A stretch of 64,000 nt of DNA, taken from positions 1,178,001-1,242,000 of the forward strand of contig NZ_JBEFLP010000001.1 of NCBI RefSeq assembly GCF_040149665.1. The letters run 5' to 3'. The notes under the pieces are model-generated. The model did not search any database. It had not been told where the DNA came from and saw nothing but the letters and a program-made list of their open reading frames with translations. The translations under genes and the position numbers were made by a program. How positions within the stretch are numbered: position 1 is the stretch's first letter; every line of letters begins with the position of its first letter. Of the stretch, positions 38,329 to 48,134 are shown piece by piece. Source of the DNA: Sulfitobacter sp. HNIBRBA3233 (GTDB lineage Bacteria > Pseudomonadota > Alphaproteobacteria > Rhodobacterales > Rhodobacteraceae).

Positions 38329-40551
38329 TCAGCCTGCGGCCTTCAGCTCCAGCCGCCGCGCGTGCAACACTGGCTCTGTATAACCCGAAGGCTGTTCGAC
38401 GCCTTTCAGCACCAGATCGCAGCCCGCCTTGAACGCGATCCCGTCGTAGCCCGGCGCCATCGGCGTATACTGTGGATCACCCGCGTTCTGGCGGTCGACG
38501 ACTTCGGCCATCTTCTTGAGCCCGGCAATGACCTGCTCCTCGCTGATCACCCCGTGGTGCAGCCAGTTGGCCAGCGCCTGCGCCGAGATCCGGCAGGTTG
38601 CGCGGTCTTCCATCAGGCCCACATCATTGATGTCGGGCACCTTGGAACAGCCCACCCCCTGATCGACCCAGCGCACGACGTATCCGAGGATACCCTGGGC
38701 GTTGTTCTCGATCTCGCGGGTGACCTCGTCATCGCTGAGGTTGCGGCCTTCCATCACCGGGATCGTCAACAGGTCTTCGAGGGTGCCGCGCGCCCCGCCG
38801 GCGGCGAGTTCATCCTGACGCGCCAGCACGTCGACAGCGTGGTAGTGCATCGCGTGCAGGGTGGCGGCCGTCGGCGACGGAACCCAGGCACAGGTCGCGC
38901 CCGCCTTGGGGTGGCCGATCTTCTGGTCCAGCATCTCTGCCATACGGTCAGGCATGGCCCACATGCCCTTGCCGATCTGCGCGCGCCCCTTCAGGCCGCA
39001 GGCCAGACCGATATCGACGTTGCGGTCTTCGTAGGCCGCGATCCAGGGCTGTGTCTTCATCTCGCCCTTGGGCACCATCGGACCTGCATCCATCGAGGTA
39101 TGGATCTCGTCGCCGGTACGGTCGAGGAAGCCTGTGTTGATGAAGGCCACACGGGATTTCGCCGCGCGGATACATTCCTTGAGGTTGACGCTGGTGCGGC
39201 GCTCCTCGTCCATGATCCCCAGCTTTACGGTGTTCTGCGGCAGGCCCAGAACCTTTTCCACATGGCTGAAAATTGCGTCCGAAAAGGCGACCTCTTCGGG
39301 GCCGTGCATCTTCGGCTTCACGACGTAGACCGATCCGGTGACCGAATTTCCGCCCTCGCGATTCAGGTCGTGCATCGCGATCAGCGTTGTGATCATCGCA
39401 TCCATCAGCCCCTCACCCACCTCGAGGCCGTCACGGTCGAGGATCGCGGGATTGGTCATCAGATGGCCCACGTTGCGCACCAGCATCAACGACCGGCCCT
39501 TGAGTGTCAGGCTGCCGCCATCCGCCGCGGTATAGTCGCGGTCGGGGTTCATCGCGCGGGTGACGGTCTTTCCGCCCTTCTCGAAGGTCTCTTCCAGATC
39601 GCCACGCATCAGGCCCAGCCAGTTGCCGTAGGCGACGACCTTGTCCTCGGCATCGACTGCCGCGACGCTGTCCTCGCAATCCATGATCGTGCTGAGCGCG
39701 GATTCCATCAGCACATCGCTGACATGGGCGGGGTCCAACGCGCCGATCGGATGGTCAGCGTCTATCTGGATCTCGATGTGCAGGCCGTTGTTCCGCAGGA
39801 CAACTGCCGAAGGCGCATCGGCCTGCCCGCGGTAGCCCACGAATTGCGAGGCGTCCGCCAGCGGTGTGCCGTTCTTGACCGGCGGCGTGCCGTCGCGCGC
39901 CTCGTCCTGCACGGCGGTGCTGCCGCCACCGCGCCAGTCCGACCCGTTCAGCATCACGCCTTCAAGCTGCCCGTCCACGATCTGGTATCCCACGACCTGC
40001 GTGTGGCTGCCTGAAACCAGCGGCACGGCGTCATCCAGAAATGCCTTGGCGCGGGCCACGACACGTTTTCCACGCTCGGCGTCATATCCACCCGCCTGCG
40101 GCAAATCGCCCAGCGCATCGGTGCCGTAGAACGCATCATAAAGGGATCCCCAGCGCGCGTTGGCCGCGTTCAGCGCAAAGCGGGCATTGGTGATCGGCAC
40201 AACCAGTTGCGGTCCGGGCGTCTGGGCGATTTCGGGGTCGACGTCGCGCGTGTCGATCTGGAAATCCTCGCCCTCCTCGACCAGATAGCCGATCTCGCGC
40301 AGGAACGCGGTGTAGGCTTCTGCGTCGTGGGGCTTGTCCTGATGGTCACGGTGCCAGCCGTCGAGCTGGCTCTGGATCCGCTCGCGGTCTTCGAGCAGGG
40401 CGCGGTTTTTCGGCCCCATGTCGTGGATAAGCGCGGAAAACCCGCTCCAGAAAGATCCCGCATCGACGGACAGCCCGTCGAGGGCTTTCTCTTCGATGAA
40501 TTCCGCAAGCCTGCTGTCCACTTGCAGGCCGTCACGATCAACACGCTTCAT
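38329..40551 (-). CDS. glcB: Malate synthase G
   Basis: 740 residues, malate synthase G size (the A form is about 530). The N-terminal [23 protein letters not shown] matches the G type, and the TIM-barrel core has [56 protein letters not shown] and the C-terminal [24 protein letters not shown]. It condenses glyoxylate with acetyl-CoA to malate. In Roseobacter-group bacteria it usually serves the ethylmalonyl-CoA or glyoxylate routes. The 113-bp region upstream has overlapping TTTCC/GGAAA half-sites. Confidence 0.96.
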   Translation of the reverse strand: MKRVDRDGLQVDSRLAEFIEEKALDGLSVDAGSFWSGFSALIHDMGPKNRALLEDRERIQSQLDGWHRDHQDKPHDAEAYTAFLREIGYLVEEGEDFQIDTRDVDPEIAQTPGPQLVVPITNARFALNAANARWGSLYDAFYGTDALGDLPQAGGYDAERGKRVVARAKAFLDDAVPLVSGSHTQVVGYQIVDGQLEGVMLNGSDWRGGGSTAVQDEARDGTPPVKNGTPLADASQFVGYRGQADAPSAVVLRNNGLHIEIQIDADHPIGALDPAHVSDVLMESALSTIMDCEDSVAAVDAEDKVVAYGNWLGLMRGDLEETFEKGGKTVTRAMNPDRDYTAADGGSLTLKGRSLMLVRNVGHLMTNPAILDRDGLEVGEGLMDAMITTLIAMHDLNREGGNSVTGSVYVVKPKMHGPEEVAFSDAIFSHVEKVLGLPQNTVKLGIMDEERRTSVNLKECIRAAKSRVAFINTGFLDRTGDEIHTSMDAGPMVPKGEMKTQPWIAAYEDRNVDIGLACGLKGRAQIGKGMWAMPDRMAEMLDQKIGHPKAGATCAWVPSPTAATLHAMHYHAVDVLARQDELAAGGARGTLEDLLTIPVMEGRNLSDDEVTREIENNAQGILGYVVRWVDQGVGCSKVPDINDVGLMEDRATCRISAQALANWLHHGVISEEQVIAGLKKMAEVVDRQNAGDPQYTPMAPGYDGIAFKAGCDLVLKGVEQPSGYTEPVLHARRLELKAAG

Positions 40552-40592
40552 GGTCGCTCCCCTTCGATAGATGGTGTTCCCGCCGGATCGTG

Positions 40593-40611
40593 TTTCCGAT
40601 AGGAAATTTCC
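40593..40611. promoter_or_regulatory. Overlapping palindromic half-sites before glcB
   Basis: TTTCCGATAGGAAATTTCC: TTTCC-GATA-GGAAA overlaps the perfect palindrome GGAAATTTCC, 42 to 60 bp upstream of the glcB start. Three regularly placed half-sites suggest an operator for a dimer pair. The regulator is unknown. Confidence 0.45.
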
Positions 40612-40664
40612 GTTAAGCCAGCCATAATACCATGCCGACCGGCTCGCAAGGGGCTGCGGTCAGA

Positions 40665-40835
40665 TTATCTTACCAATTTGCCCCCGTCGCCGCGCGGACG
40701 GCCGCGCTTGCACCTCTCCGAGCAATAGCGCACTTCGTCCCAGACATCGGCCCATTTCTTGCGCCACGCGAAGGGCCGCCCGCAGGTGGCGCAGGTTTTG
40801 CTGGGCAAATCGGACTTCTTGCGCTGCTTGGGCAT
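40665..40835 (-). CDS. DUF2256 small zinc-ribbon-like protein
   Basis: 56 residues (begins MPKQRKKSDL, ends GGKLVR). The pattern K-T-C-x2-C-G-R-P-F-x-W-R-K-K-W...V-R-Y-C-S-x2-C defines DUF2256: two CxxC-type pairs that likely bind one zinc ion, in a strongly basic protein (about 30% Lys/Arg). Function is unknown. DUF2256 genes often accompany photolyase or cryptochrome genes, none of which is here. A terminator-like hairpin (40856-40885) lies just upstream, so it probably has its own promoter or depends on readthrough. Confidence 0.85.
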   Translation of the reverse strand: MPKQRKKSDLPSKTCATCGRPFAWRKKWADVWDEVRYCSERCKRGRPRGDGGKLVR

Positions 40836-40855
40836 GACCGCGGCCTATCTCATGC

Positions 40856-40885
40856 AAAAGCGCCCCCGAACGGAATCGGAGGCGC
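40856..40885 (-). terminator. Intrinsic terminator of the small membrane protein gene
   Basis: On the minus strand GCGCCTCCG, loop ATTCCGTT, CGGGGGCGC, then TTTT: a 9-bp stem with one wobble pair and a short T run, 31 bp past the stop at 40916. Confidence 0.75.
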
Positions 40886-40915
40886 GGATGGCTTCTGCAA
40901 ATGCGGCGAAAACGG

Positions 40916-41173
40916 TCACTCCGTTGCGGCGGGATCCGTTGGCGTGCCGGAGTTGTTCGTGCCCGGCTCGTAGGTGTCGGTTGCAACGGTCGACCCTTCG
41001 GCGTTCGTCTCGACGTCGTTCAGCACGGCCTCGCCATCGCCCGCGTTCATCACGTTGTAGACGATGAGCAGAACAATCATCAGCCCCCCGAAAATCATCG
41101 CTCCGCGGATGCCGAAAAGGGATGGTTTATGGCGTCGTTCCTGACGCTCAACGTCGGTTTGGGGTGCAGACAT
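40916..41173 (-). CDS. Small single-pass membrane protein
   Basis: 85 residues. Basic N-terminal tail (VERQERRHKPSLFGIRG), one membrane helix (AMIFGGLMIVLLIVYNVM, about residues 25-42) and an acidic, Thr/Pro/Asn-rich tail expected in the periplasm (EAVLNDVETNAEGSTVATDTYEPGT). The positive-inside rule places the N-terminus in the cytoplasm. No family or function is recognised. It has its own terminator and is divergent from pepN. Confidence 0.7.
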   Translation of the reverse strand: MSAPQTDVERQERRHKPSLFGIRGAMIFGGLMIVLLIVYNVMNAGDGEAVLNDVETNAEGSTVATDTYEPGTNNSGTPTDPAATE

Positions 41174-41297
41174 TGTCTGTTCTCCTTACTACTTTCTAGC
41201 CCGCTTGCGGGCATTGATTCATAGGCATAACGTAAGGCCAGCACCGTCCGTTCCAAGGGCGACCTAAATTTCTTAGCCAGCCCTGTCAGGATACCCG

Positions 41298-43850
41298 ATG
41301 CGCGACGCCAGCCCACAGACCGTCTACCTTGCCGACTATACGCCCTTCGGCTGGAAGGTCGAAAGCGTTTCGCTTGCGTTCACATTGGATCCGCATGCCA
41401 CAAGAGTGCGGTGTCGGATGACGCTGACCCCGAATCCCGGGGCGCCTAAGCAGGATTTCTTCCTGCATGGAGAGAACCTACAGCTGATTAGCGCCAAGAT
41501 CGACGGGCAGCTTGTCACACCCGACATCACGGCGGACGGTCTGCGCTGCGCCGTACCCGACCGCGCCTTCCTGTGGGAAAGCGAGGTCGAGATCGACCCC
41601 GCAAACAACACCGCGCTCGAAGGGCTTTACATGTCGAACGGCATGTACTGCACCCAGTGCGAAGCCGAGGGCTTTCGCAAGATCACCTACTACCCCGACC
41701 GCCCCGATGTGATGTCGGTGTTTTCGGTCACGATCGACGGGCCACATCCTGTGCTCTTGTCCAACGGCAATCCCGTCAGCACCTCAGAGGGGCGCGCGGA
41801 ATGGCATGATCCATGGCCCAAGCCCGCTTATCTCTTCGCACTGGTGGCAGGGGATCTGGTTGCGCATCAGGGCAGTTTCACCACGCGCAGCGGGGCCGAG
41901 GTCGCGCTGAACCTCTACGTGCGTCCCGGTGACGAGGGCAAATGCGCCTTCGGCATGGAGGCGCTGAAAGCCTCGATGAAATGGGACGAAGAGGTTTACG
42001 GCCGCGAATACGACCTCGATCTGTTCAACATCGTCGCGGTGGACGATTTCAACATGGGCGCGATGGAGAACAAGGGGCTGAACATCTTCAACTCCTCCGC
42101 CGTTCTCGCCTCGCCCGAAACCTCGACCGACACGAATTTCGAGCGGATCGAGGCGATCATCGCCCACGAGTATTTCCACAACTGGACCGGCAACCGCATC
42201 ACCTGCCGCGACTGGTTCCAGCTGTGCCTCAAGGAAGGGCTGACCGTCTTTCGCGACAGCCAGTTCACCGCCGACATGCGGTCGGCACCGGTCAAGCGCA
42301 TCTCGGACGTGATCGACCTGCGCGCCCGCCAGTTCCCCGAGGATCAGGGCCCGCTGGCGCATCCCGTCCGGCCGGAAAGCTTTCAGGAAGTGAACAACTT
42401 CTATACCGCCACGGTCTACGAAAAGGGGGCGGAGGTCATCCACATGCTCAAGACGCTGGTGGGCGATGCGGCCTATGCCGACGCGCTGGACCTGTATTTC
42501 ACCCGTCACGACGGCGATGCCGCCACAATCGAGGACTGGTTGAAGGTTTTCGAGGACAGCACAGGCCGCGATCTGACGCAGTTCAAGCGCTGGTATTCGC
42601 AGGCGGGCACACCGCATCTGTCGGTCACGGAACAGTGGGAGGACGGAACGCTGACGCTCGCGTTCCGGCAGGAAACCAAACCTTCGGCGGCCAGCCCCGC
42701 GCCCGCACCACAGGTGATCCCGATCGCGGTGGGCCTGATCGCACGCGACGGAAGCGAAGCCGCGGCCACCCGCGTGCTGGAGATGGACCAGGCCGAGCAG
42801 AGCTTCACCTTCGAAGGGCTGGCGGAGCGCCCGGTCGCGTCGATCCTACGCGATTTTTCGGCGCCTGTCGTGCTGGACCATCCCATGCCGGACGCCGACC
42901 GCGCGCATCTGGTTGCCCATGACACCGATCCGTTCAACCGCTGGGAAGCGGCACGCACGCTGGCCCGCAAATCCCTGATCGCGATGATCACCGAGGGTGC
43001 CGCCCCGGACGCCGCCTATCTCGACGCGCTTGCCGCCGTGGTCACCGACAAGGCGCTTGATCCCGCCTTTCGCGCCCTGATGCTGGGCCTGCCCAGCCAG
43101 ACGGATCTGGCCGGAACCCTCGACCAGGCAGGACATACCCCCGATCCCGCGAGAATATACACCGCCGCCGAAGCCATGCGCGACGCGCAGGCGCAGCGGC
43201 TGGCGGACGATCTGGCAGCGCTGCACAGCGACAATCAGGTGACGGCCCCCTATCGCCCCGACGCTGAGCAGTCGGGCAAACGCGCGCTGGCCAACGCGGC
43301 GCTCGCGCTGATCTCGCGACAGGATGGCGGCGCCCGCGCGGCGCGCCAATTCACCGACGCCGACAATATGACACAGCAGCTGGCCGCCCTTGCCTGTAGC
43401 CTGCGCGCGGGCAACGGGCAGGATCTGCTGGCGTCCTTCGAGACCCAATGGAAAGACGACCGTCTGGTGATGGACAAGTGGTTCAGCCTTCAGGTGATCG
43501 AAGCCGCGCCAGACGAGGCCGCCGCGACCGCCCGCCGCCTGACAGAGCACCCCGATTTCAATTGGAAAAACCCGAACCGCTTCCGCGCGGTCTTCGGGGC
43601 GCTGGCGATGCACCACGCGGGTTTCCACCATGCCTCCGGCGCGGGCTATGAACTGCTGACGGACTGGCTGATCCGGCTCGATCCCGTCAACCCGCAGACG
43701 ACGGCGCGCATGTGCTCGGCCTTCCAGACGTGGCGCAGGTATGACGAGGACCGCCAGAGCATGATCCGCGATCAGGTGACCCGCCTGCTCGACACGGACG
43801 GGCTCAGCCGGGACACGACAGAGATGCTCAGCCGGATCGCCGCCGCGTGA
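41298..43850 (+). CDS. pepN: Aminopeptidase N
   Basis: 850 residues, M1 family, E. coli-type length. GAMEN exopeptidase motif in FNMGAMENKGLNIFNSS, zinc site HEYFHNW (H290, E291, H294) with the third ligand in LKEGLTVFRD, and a DUF3458-type C-terminal domain. Cleaves N-terminal residues from peptides in the cytoplasm; it has no signal peptide. Starts after a short AGGA site. Its end overlaps the next gene by 4 bp (GTGA), so the SDR is cotranslated. Confidence 0.96.
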   Translation: MRDASPQTVYLADYTPFGWKVESVSLAFTLDPHATRVRCRMTLTPNPGAPKQDFFLHGENLQLISAKIDGQLVTPDITADGLRCAVPDRAFLWESEVEIDPANNTALEGLYMSNGMYCTQCEAEGFRKITYYPDRPDVMSVFSVTIDGPHPVLLSNGNPVSTSEGRAEWHDPWPKPAYLFALVAGDLVAHQGSFTTRSGAEVALNLYVRPGDEGKCAFGMEALKASMKWDEEVYGREYDLDLFNIVAVDDFNMGAMENKGLNIFNSSAVLASPETSTDTNFERIEAIIAHEYFHNWTGNRITCRDWFQLCLKEGLTVFRDSQFTADMRSAPVKRISDVIDLRARQFPEDQGPLAHPVRPESFQEVNNFYTATVYEKGAEVIHMLKTLVGDAAYADALDLYFTRHDGDAATIEDWLKVFEDSTGRDLTQFKRWYSQAGTPHLSVTEQWEDGTLTLAFRQETKPSAASPAPAPQVIPIAVGLIARDGSEAAATRVLEMDQAEQSFTFEGLAERPVASILRDFSAPVVLDHPMPDADRAHLVAHDTDPFNRWEAARTLARKSLIAMITEGAAPDAAYLDALAAVVTDKALDPAFRALMLGLPSQTDLAGTLDQAGHTPDPARIYTAAEAMRDAQAQRLADDLAALHSDNQVTAPYRPDAEQSGKRALANAALALISRQDGGARAARQFTDADNMTQQLAALACSLRAGNGQDLLASFETQWKDDRLVMDKWFSLQVIEAAPDEAAATARRLTEHPDFNWKNPNRFRAVFGALAMHHAGFHHASGAGYELLTDWLIRLDPVNPQTTARMCSAFQTWRRYDEDRQSMIRDQVTRLLDTDGLSRDTTEMLSRIAAA

Positions 43851-44587
43851 GCCGACCGCTGTGCCTGATCACCGGTGCATCTGGCGGAATCGGAGCCGCC
43901 TGCGCCCTGCGTGCCGCCGAAGAGGGCTACGACCTTGTCCTGACCTACAACGGCAATCGCGACGGTGCCGAAGAGACCGCCGCGCAGGCGCGTGCCTTAG
44001 GTGCGGATGTCGCTGTCCGGCAAACGGATGTCGCCGACCCACAGGCCATCCACGATCTCTTTGCGCAGATCGACGATCTGGGTCCGCTTGCTGCACTGGT
44101 CAACAACGCAGGGATCACGGCCCCGCCTGCCCGCGCGGCAGAACTGACCCACGACAGGCTGCGCGCGATCTTTGACGTCAACGTGATCGGCGCGATGCTG
44201 GTGGCGGGGGCCGCCGTGCGCCGGATGGTGCCACGGAAATCCGGCGCGATCGTGAACATCACCTCGATCGCCGCGCGCACCGGCGCGCCCGATCTCTTTG
44301 TCGACTACGCCGCCAGCAAGGCAGCGCTCGAGACATACTCCAAGGGGCTTGCACTGGAAGTGGCGGGCGCGGGCGTGCGGGTGAACGCGGTCGCCCCCGG
44401 CCTGATCGACACCGACATCCACGCCCGCAGCGGCGATCCCGGGCGCCTTGCGCGCACGGCGCCGAACGTGCCGCTGGGCGGACGCGCGGGAACAGCGCGC
44501 GAAGTCGCCGACGCCGTGCTTTATCTGTTGTCGGACGCGGCAAGCTATATCACCGGAACCACCCTCGATGTGACGGGCGGCAGGTGA
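43847..44587 (+). CDS. Short-chain dehydrogenase/reductase
   Basis: 246 residues, starting at GTG (GTGA overlap with pepN). TGASGGIGAACALRAAEEGYDLVLTYNGNR is the cofactor site; the extra Asn and Arg after the second strand favour NADP(H). NNAG motif (VNNAGITAPP), catalytic Ser in NITSIAARTG, YAASKAALE, and C-terminal ASYITGTTLDVTGGR. FabG-like in layout; a reductase for sugar or 3-oxo compounds is possible. Substrate unknown. It is followed by two small membrane protein genes. Confidence 0.88.
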   Translation: MSRPLCLITGASGGIGAACALRAAEEGYDLVLTYNGNRDGAEETAAQARALGADVAVRQTDVADPQAIHDLFAQIDDLGPLAALVNNAGITAPPARAAELTHDRLRAIFDVNVIGAMLVAGAAVRRMVPRKSGAIVNITSIAARTGAPDLFVDYAASKAALETYSKGLALEVAGAGVRVNAVAPGLIDTDIHARSGDPGRLARTAPNVPLGGRAGTAREVADAVLYLLSDAASYITGTTLDVTGGR

Positions 44588-44625
44588 CGGGCCCCCGTTC
44601 CCGCACCTAAGGAAGGATGCAGTCG

Positions 44626-45156
44626 ATGCTCTACATCATCATTCTGGCCGGCGTGCTCTTCACCGGCCTCTTGATCCTCAGAAAACTTCAGCGCGGCCCC
44701 TATATCGCGGGCGGCCTGATGGATGCCCCTGCACCGGTGCGCAAAGCGGCGAAGCGTGCGGGGCTGCACGCGAAACCCAATACCGAGATCATCGCCTCCA
44801 TCGCCAGTTCCGAGATCTGCATCGCGGCGCTCGGGCAGGCCTTCGCGCAGATGGACAACGCCGGCGCCGTGCAGGACACGGCCCTGCAGACTGCGCTGAA
44901 AAAGCATCTGAAACTGGACGCGTCCGCCGCGCAGGATTTGACCGTCCTCGCACCTTGGATCGTGGCGCAGGGCGGTGGCCCAACACCTGCCTTCGATGCG
45001 CTGACGCGGCGGCTGAAACGGCTGGACCACGGAACCGCCTTTGACAAGCTGATGCGCGTGCTGGGAGATATCTCTGCCGCGGGCCAGCGCGGCATGCCCA
45101 GCGCACGGCAATCGGATGCGATGGGCGCGCTGGCGCGGGTTTTCAGGACCGCATGA
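44626..45156 (+). CDS. Uncharacterised protein with N-terminal membrane helix
   Basis: 176 residues from the ATG at 44626, nine bases after AAGGAAGG; an ATG at 44617 is directly behind that site and so unsuitable. One N-terminal membrane helix (LYIIILAGVLFTGLLIL) then a mostly helical soluble part with IASSEICIAALGQAFAQMDNAG, LKKHLKLDASAAQDLTVLAPWIVAQGGGP and AFDKLMRVLGDI, reminiscent of the DnaJ-associated TerB-like or TPR folds, but no family is certain. The next gene overlaps by 4 bp (ATGA). Confidence 0.7.
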   Translation: MLYIIILAGVLFTGLLILRKLQRGPYIAGGLMDAPAPVRKAAKRAGLHAKPNTEIIASIASSEICIAALGQAFAQMDNAGAVQDTALQTALKKHLKLDASAAQDLTVLAPWIVAQGGGPTPAFDALTRRLKRLDHGTAFDKLMRVLGDISAAGQRGMPSARQSDAMGALARVFRTA

Positions 45157-45587
45157 CGCTTCCATATCACTATAGCGCCACGCCGGACCGGCGGACGCTT
45201 CTCTTCGTGGTCGGCCTGATATGGGCGGCGCTTGCCGTGGCCTTGCTGGTGCTGGATGCGGCGTGGTGGATCGTAGCCCTCCTGGGGGCGTTCACGATAC
45301 CGGCAATGAACGATCTGGTGGTCAATCCGCGTGCCGAATTCGGGCTGACCGACAGCCACATCAACTGGCAGACCCCGCGCTCCGAGGCAGAGATCGCGCT
45401 CGAAGGCGTGGATCACCTGCGGCTGGACACGCGGCTCGATTTCTCGGTCCGGCTGAGCGTGGTTCTGACATCGGGCCGCAAGCTGCGTGTGCCGGTTCCG
45501 GCAACGCCCCCCGCCGACCGGATCGAAGCGGCAGCGACCGAGGCCGGCCTGAAGGTGAGGCGGCACCATTTTTCCCTGATCGGCTGA
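45153..45587 (+). CDS. Uncharacterised two-helix membrane protein
   Basis: 144 residues. Two adjoining N-terminal membrane helices (LLFVVGLIWAALAVALLVLDAAWWIVALLGAFTIP) lead to a soluble domain of beta strands with conserved-looking NPRAEFGLTDSHINWQTPR, DTRLDFSVRLSVVLTSGRKLRVPVP and a basic C-terminus. The layout (two helices then a PH-like beta domain) recalls DUF2244-like or YcxB-like proteins; assignment uncertain. Start overlaps the previous stop. Confidence 0.7.
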   Translation: MTLPYHYSATPDRRTLLFVVGLIWAALAVALLVLDAAWWIVALLGAFTIPAMNDLVVNPRAEFGLTDSHINWQTPRSEAEIALEGVDHLRLDTRLDFSVRLSVVLTSGRKLRVPVPATPPADRIEAAATEAGLKVRRHHFSLIG

Positions 45588-45617
45588 CCTGCGCTTTGGG
45601 CAACAACGCGTCTTCCG

Positions 45618-46391
45618 TCAGGGTCTGGCCCGTGGCCTCGTGACACCGAGTGGTTTGCAATAGGCCTGACCGCGCAGCCAGTTCGCGATATCCTCGCGTT
45701 TGCGGGCATTGCGCATCGGTCCCCAATCCGCCGACACACCCCGCCATGCCCCGTCGCGCCCGTGGATTACACCGTCGCGCCGCACCGTATGGGTCATGAT
45801 GCGCACCGCACAGCTGAGATTCGCGGCACCGCTTTTCAGTGCCTCGCCGGTACCGGCATTACATCTGTACCCCCGCGCCGTGGCAGGCAGGATCTGCAAC
45901 AACCCGTACCATTTGCCACCGCCACCGACCGCCCAGGGTTTGAAGGTACTCTCGTGCTTGGCCAGCGCCGACAGGTATCCCACCCAGAACGCCCGCCTCT
46001 TGGCGTCGTCGTTCATCGGATAGGCGGGGCACCATGTTTCGATGTCGCGCGGCACGAGGTCGACCAGCGGCTTGCCATGATCCTTGAGCGCCGAAAGTGC
46101 GGTTTGTGTCCAGAGCGCGTGGCCCGACATGTGCTGCCAGCGCGTGCGCGGAAGCTGCGCGCGCCGTGCGGGGGGACGGACCGCGATGCTGGCCGGATCA
46201 ATCAGCGGCGGCCCCGTACGTGGCACCCCTACCGCGGCAGCCGTGGTCACCACGCCGTCAACGCGCGGCCCCAACGCATCCGGCGCCACCGGCACTGCGG
46301 GCAAGGCCGGGGGCCGCACGGTCGCCTGTGTCTCGGCACCAAGCGCGAGCGGGATGCCCGCGCAGAGGATAAAGAAGAGCAGCTTTTTCAT
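45618..46391 (-). CDS. Lytic transglycosylase-like peptidoglycan-degrading protein
   Basis: 257 residues from the ATG at 46391. Signal peptide (MKKLLFFILCAGIPLALGAETQ). A Pro/Val-rich linker of about 70 residues precedes a C-terminal SLT domain with LAKHESTFKPWAVGGGGKWYGLLQILPATARGYRC; the Glu in KHES is the expected catalytic acid. It cleaves the glycan strand of peptidoglycan in the periplasm. Similar Rhodobacterales proteins carry the same GGKWYGLLQI pattern. It converges on the small membrane protein pair and has its own 260-bp upstream region (46392-46652) without visible signals. Confidence 0.85.
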   Translation of the reverse strand: MKKLLFFILCAGIPLALGAETQATVRPPALPAVPVAPDALGPRVDGVVTTAAAVGVPRTGPPLIDPASIAVRPPARRAQLPRTRWQHMSGHALWTQTALSALKDHGKPLVDLVPRDIETWCPAYPMNDDAKRRAFWVGYLSALAKHESTFKPWAVGGGGKWYGLLQILPATARGYRCNAGTGEALKSGAANLSCAVRIMTHTVRRDGVIHGRDGAWRGVSADWGPMRNARKREDIANWLRGQAYCKPLGVTRPRARP

Positions 46392-46652
46392 GACGCACAC
46401 TATGTTGCGCCCTGCGTCGCCTTGGCAAGACAGACAGAATCCGGTCGCGCGCCCGTCTGTCCCCTGCGGGGGTACAATCAGCCGCTATCCGCCGGTCTGG
46501 CGGGACACGCGCAACAATCCGCCGCAAATGACCGCTTGGCGGGCTTCAACATTCTCGCAATTCCCCTCCTTCTCCGCGTCCGCGCCACAGTCAGGCCAAA
46601 TTGCACCGGCACCTAAGGGACAAATCATTCACCCATTATCCCGGAGCGCCAC

Positions 46653-48035
46653 ATGACACTGATGTCGACCCTCATCAGCAAGATTTCCAAGCCGACCGGG
46701 ATCCGCCTGCGGGCGCCCTGGCCGCTCGCGGTTGCTGGCAAGCCAGCCGAGGCAGCCCAGCGGCCTGCCGCATGGACCCGCAAACGCGCGAAAGAACTCG
46801 CAGAGGCCCCCGCGACAGCCACGATCCCCGAGAGAATGTCGCTGAAACAGGCCGTCGCCGACCCCGAACGCGGCCCTTGCGCACTGAAACAGCTATCGAT
46901 TCCCTGCCCGGATCCGACAGCCGAGGAGCGCACGCGCGACGCCTATCAGAACAGCGCCTTGCGGTTAGTCCGTCAGGAACGCTGGAGCGATCTGACCACG
47001 ATGATCGAACGGGCAGACCAGCGCAGACTGCTGACCCCCGGCGGGATGAGCGTCGCCGACCTGATGGCCTTCGGTGCCCGCGCAGACGTGGTTCTGGCAG
47101 TGGAACACGCCCTGATCGACCGCACGCCCGACCGTGACGCTCCGCTTCTGCGCGGAATCGAAGCGCTCGAATACGTTCTGGCAGAACATGCAGGCAACCT
47201 TGTGGTGGCCTGCATCGTCGCACAGACCCATGTCGATCTGGCATGGGCCTGGCGCGGGATCGGCTGGGACGTGGAGATCGCTCCGCGCAACCGCGAGGCC
47301 TTCGAGGCGCACCTCGCCCGCGCCCGCGAAATCATCGAGCCCTTCGACGGCGAAACACCGTCCTCGACCCTGCTGGCCGCAACCGCCTGTTCGGTCCTGA
47401 CCGGCGCAGGCGGCAGCGCGCGGGAAGTCGCGGACCGTTTCGAAAAGCTGATCGACCTGAACCCTGCGAACACCGCCCCCTACCGCGCGCTCGGCACCCA
47501 TATGCTGCCGCGCTGGTTCGGCTCCCTTCCGGGTCTCGAACTCGAAGCGCGGCGCACTGCCGCGCGCACCGAACAGCACTGGGGCGCCGGTGGTTATACA
47601 TGGGTGATGATGGATGCGATCACACTCGACGATGCGGCCTGCGCGCGGGTCGATCTGCCGTTTTTCGTCGAGGGCATCTCCGATATTCTGGAGCGGTCGT
47701 CGGACCAGCACACGGTGAACCTGCTGGCGGCCTATTGTGCGAACACGATGGGTCAGGCCTATTCCGGCAATGACAGGGCGGATCATATCCGCTCGCAGAT
47801 CGCCAATTGCGCGGGCTGGATCGTGCGCGAGCGCCTGACCGAACTGCACCCGATGATCTGGGCCCATGCGGCGCAGGGTTTCGCCAACAACCTGCGCGTC
47901 TCGTCCACCTCGCGCTTTGCGGCGGCGGGCCAGGACGACGCCCTGCGCATCATCGCCAATCTTTTCCGCAAGGAGATCGACGCGGGCAAACGCATCGTCT
48001 TTACGGACAAGGGGGCCATCACCATGGCCGCCTGA
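46653..48035 (+). CDS. Uncharacterised conserved protein, 460 residues
   Basis: Start ATG at 46653 with GGAG six bases upstream; another ATG at 46662 is possible. No signal peptide or membrane helix. Helix-rich throughout: LLRGIEALEYVLAEHAGNLVVACIVAQTHVDLAWAWRGIGWD, EAFEAHLARAREIIEPF and VADRFEKLIDLNPANTAPYRALGTHMLPRWFG look like TPR-type repeats, and RWSDLTTMIERADQRRLLTPGG is a possible N-terminal cap. Trp and His residues are frequent. I do not recognise a family. The 98-bp gap before the downstream acyl-CoA ligase holds no clear signal. It is probably a single-gene unit. Confidence 0.7.
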   Translation: MTLMSTLISKISKPTGIRLRAPWPLAVAGKPAEAAQRPAAWTRKRAKELAEAPATATIPERMSLKQAVADPERGPCALKQLSIPCPDPTAEERTRDAYQNSALRLVRQERWSDLTTMIERADQRRLLTPGGMSVADLMAFGARADVVLAVEHALIDRTPDRDAPLLRGIEALEYVLAEHAGNLVVACIVAQTHVDLAWAWRGIGWDVEIAPRNREAFEAHLARAREIIEPFDGETPSSTLLAATACSVLTGAGGSAREVADRFEKLIDLNPANTAPYRALGTHMLPRWFGSLPGLELEARRTAARTEQHWGAGGYTWVMMDAITLDDAACARVDLPFFVEGISDILERSSDQHTVNLLAAYCANTMGQAYSGNDRADHIRSQIANCAGWIVRERLTELHPMIWAHAAQGFANNLRVSSTSRFAAAGQDDALRIIANLFRKEIDAGKRIVFTDKGAITMAA

Positions 48036-48134
48036 CGTGGGGTCGCCGCGACCGGACAAACCCTATGTCCCGTTCACGGCTGGACAATACCCCCCGGGAA
48101 TTCATATTCCTTCCCTGAAATAGGGAGGACTTTC

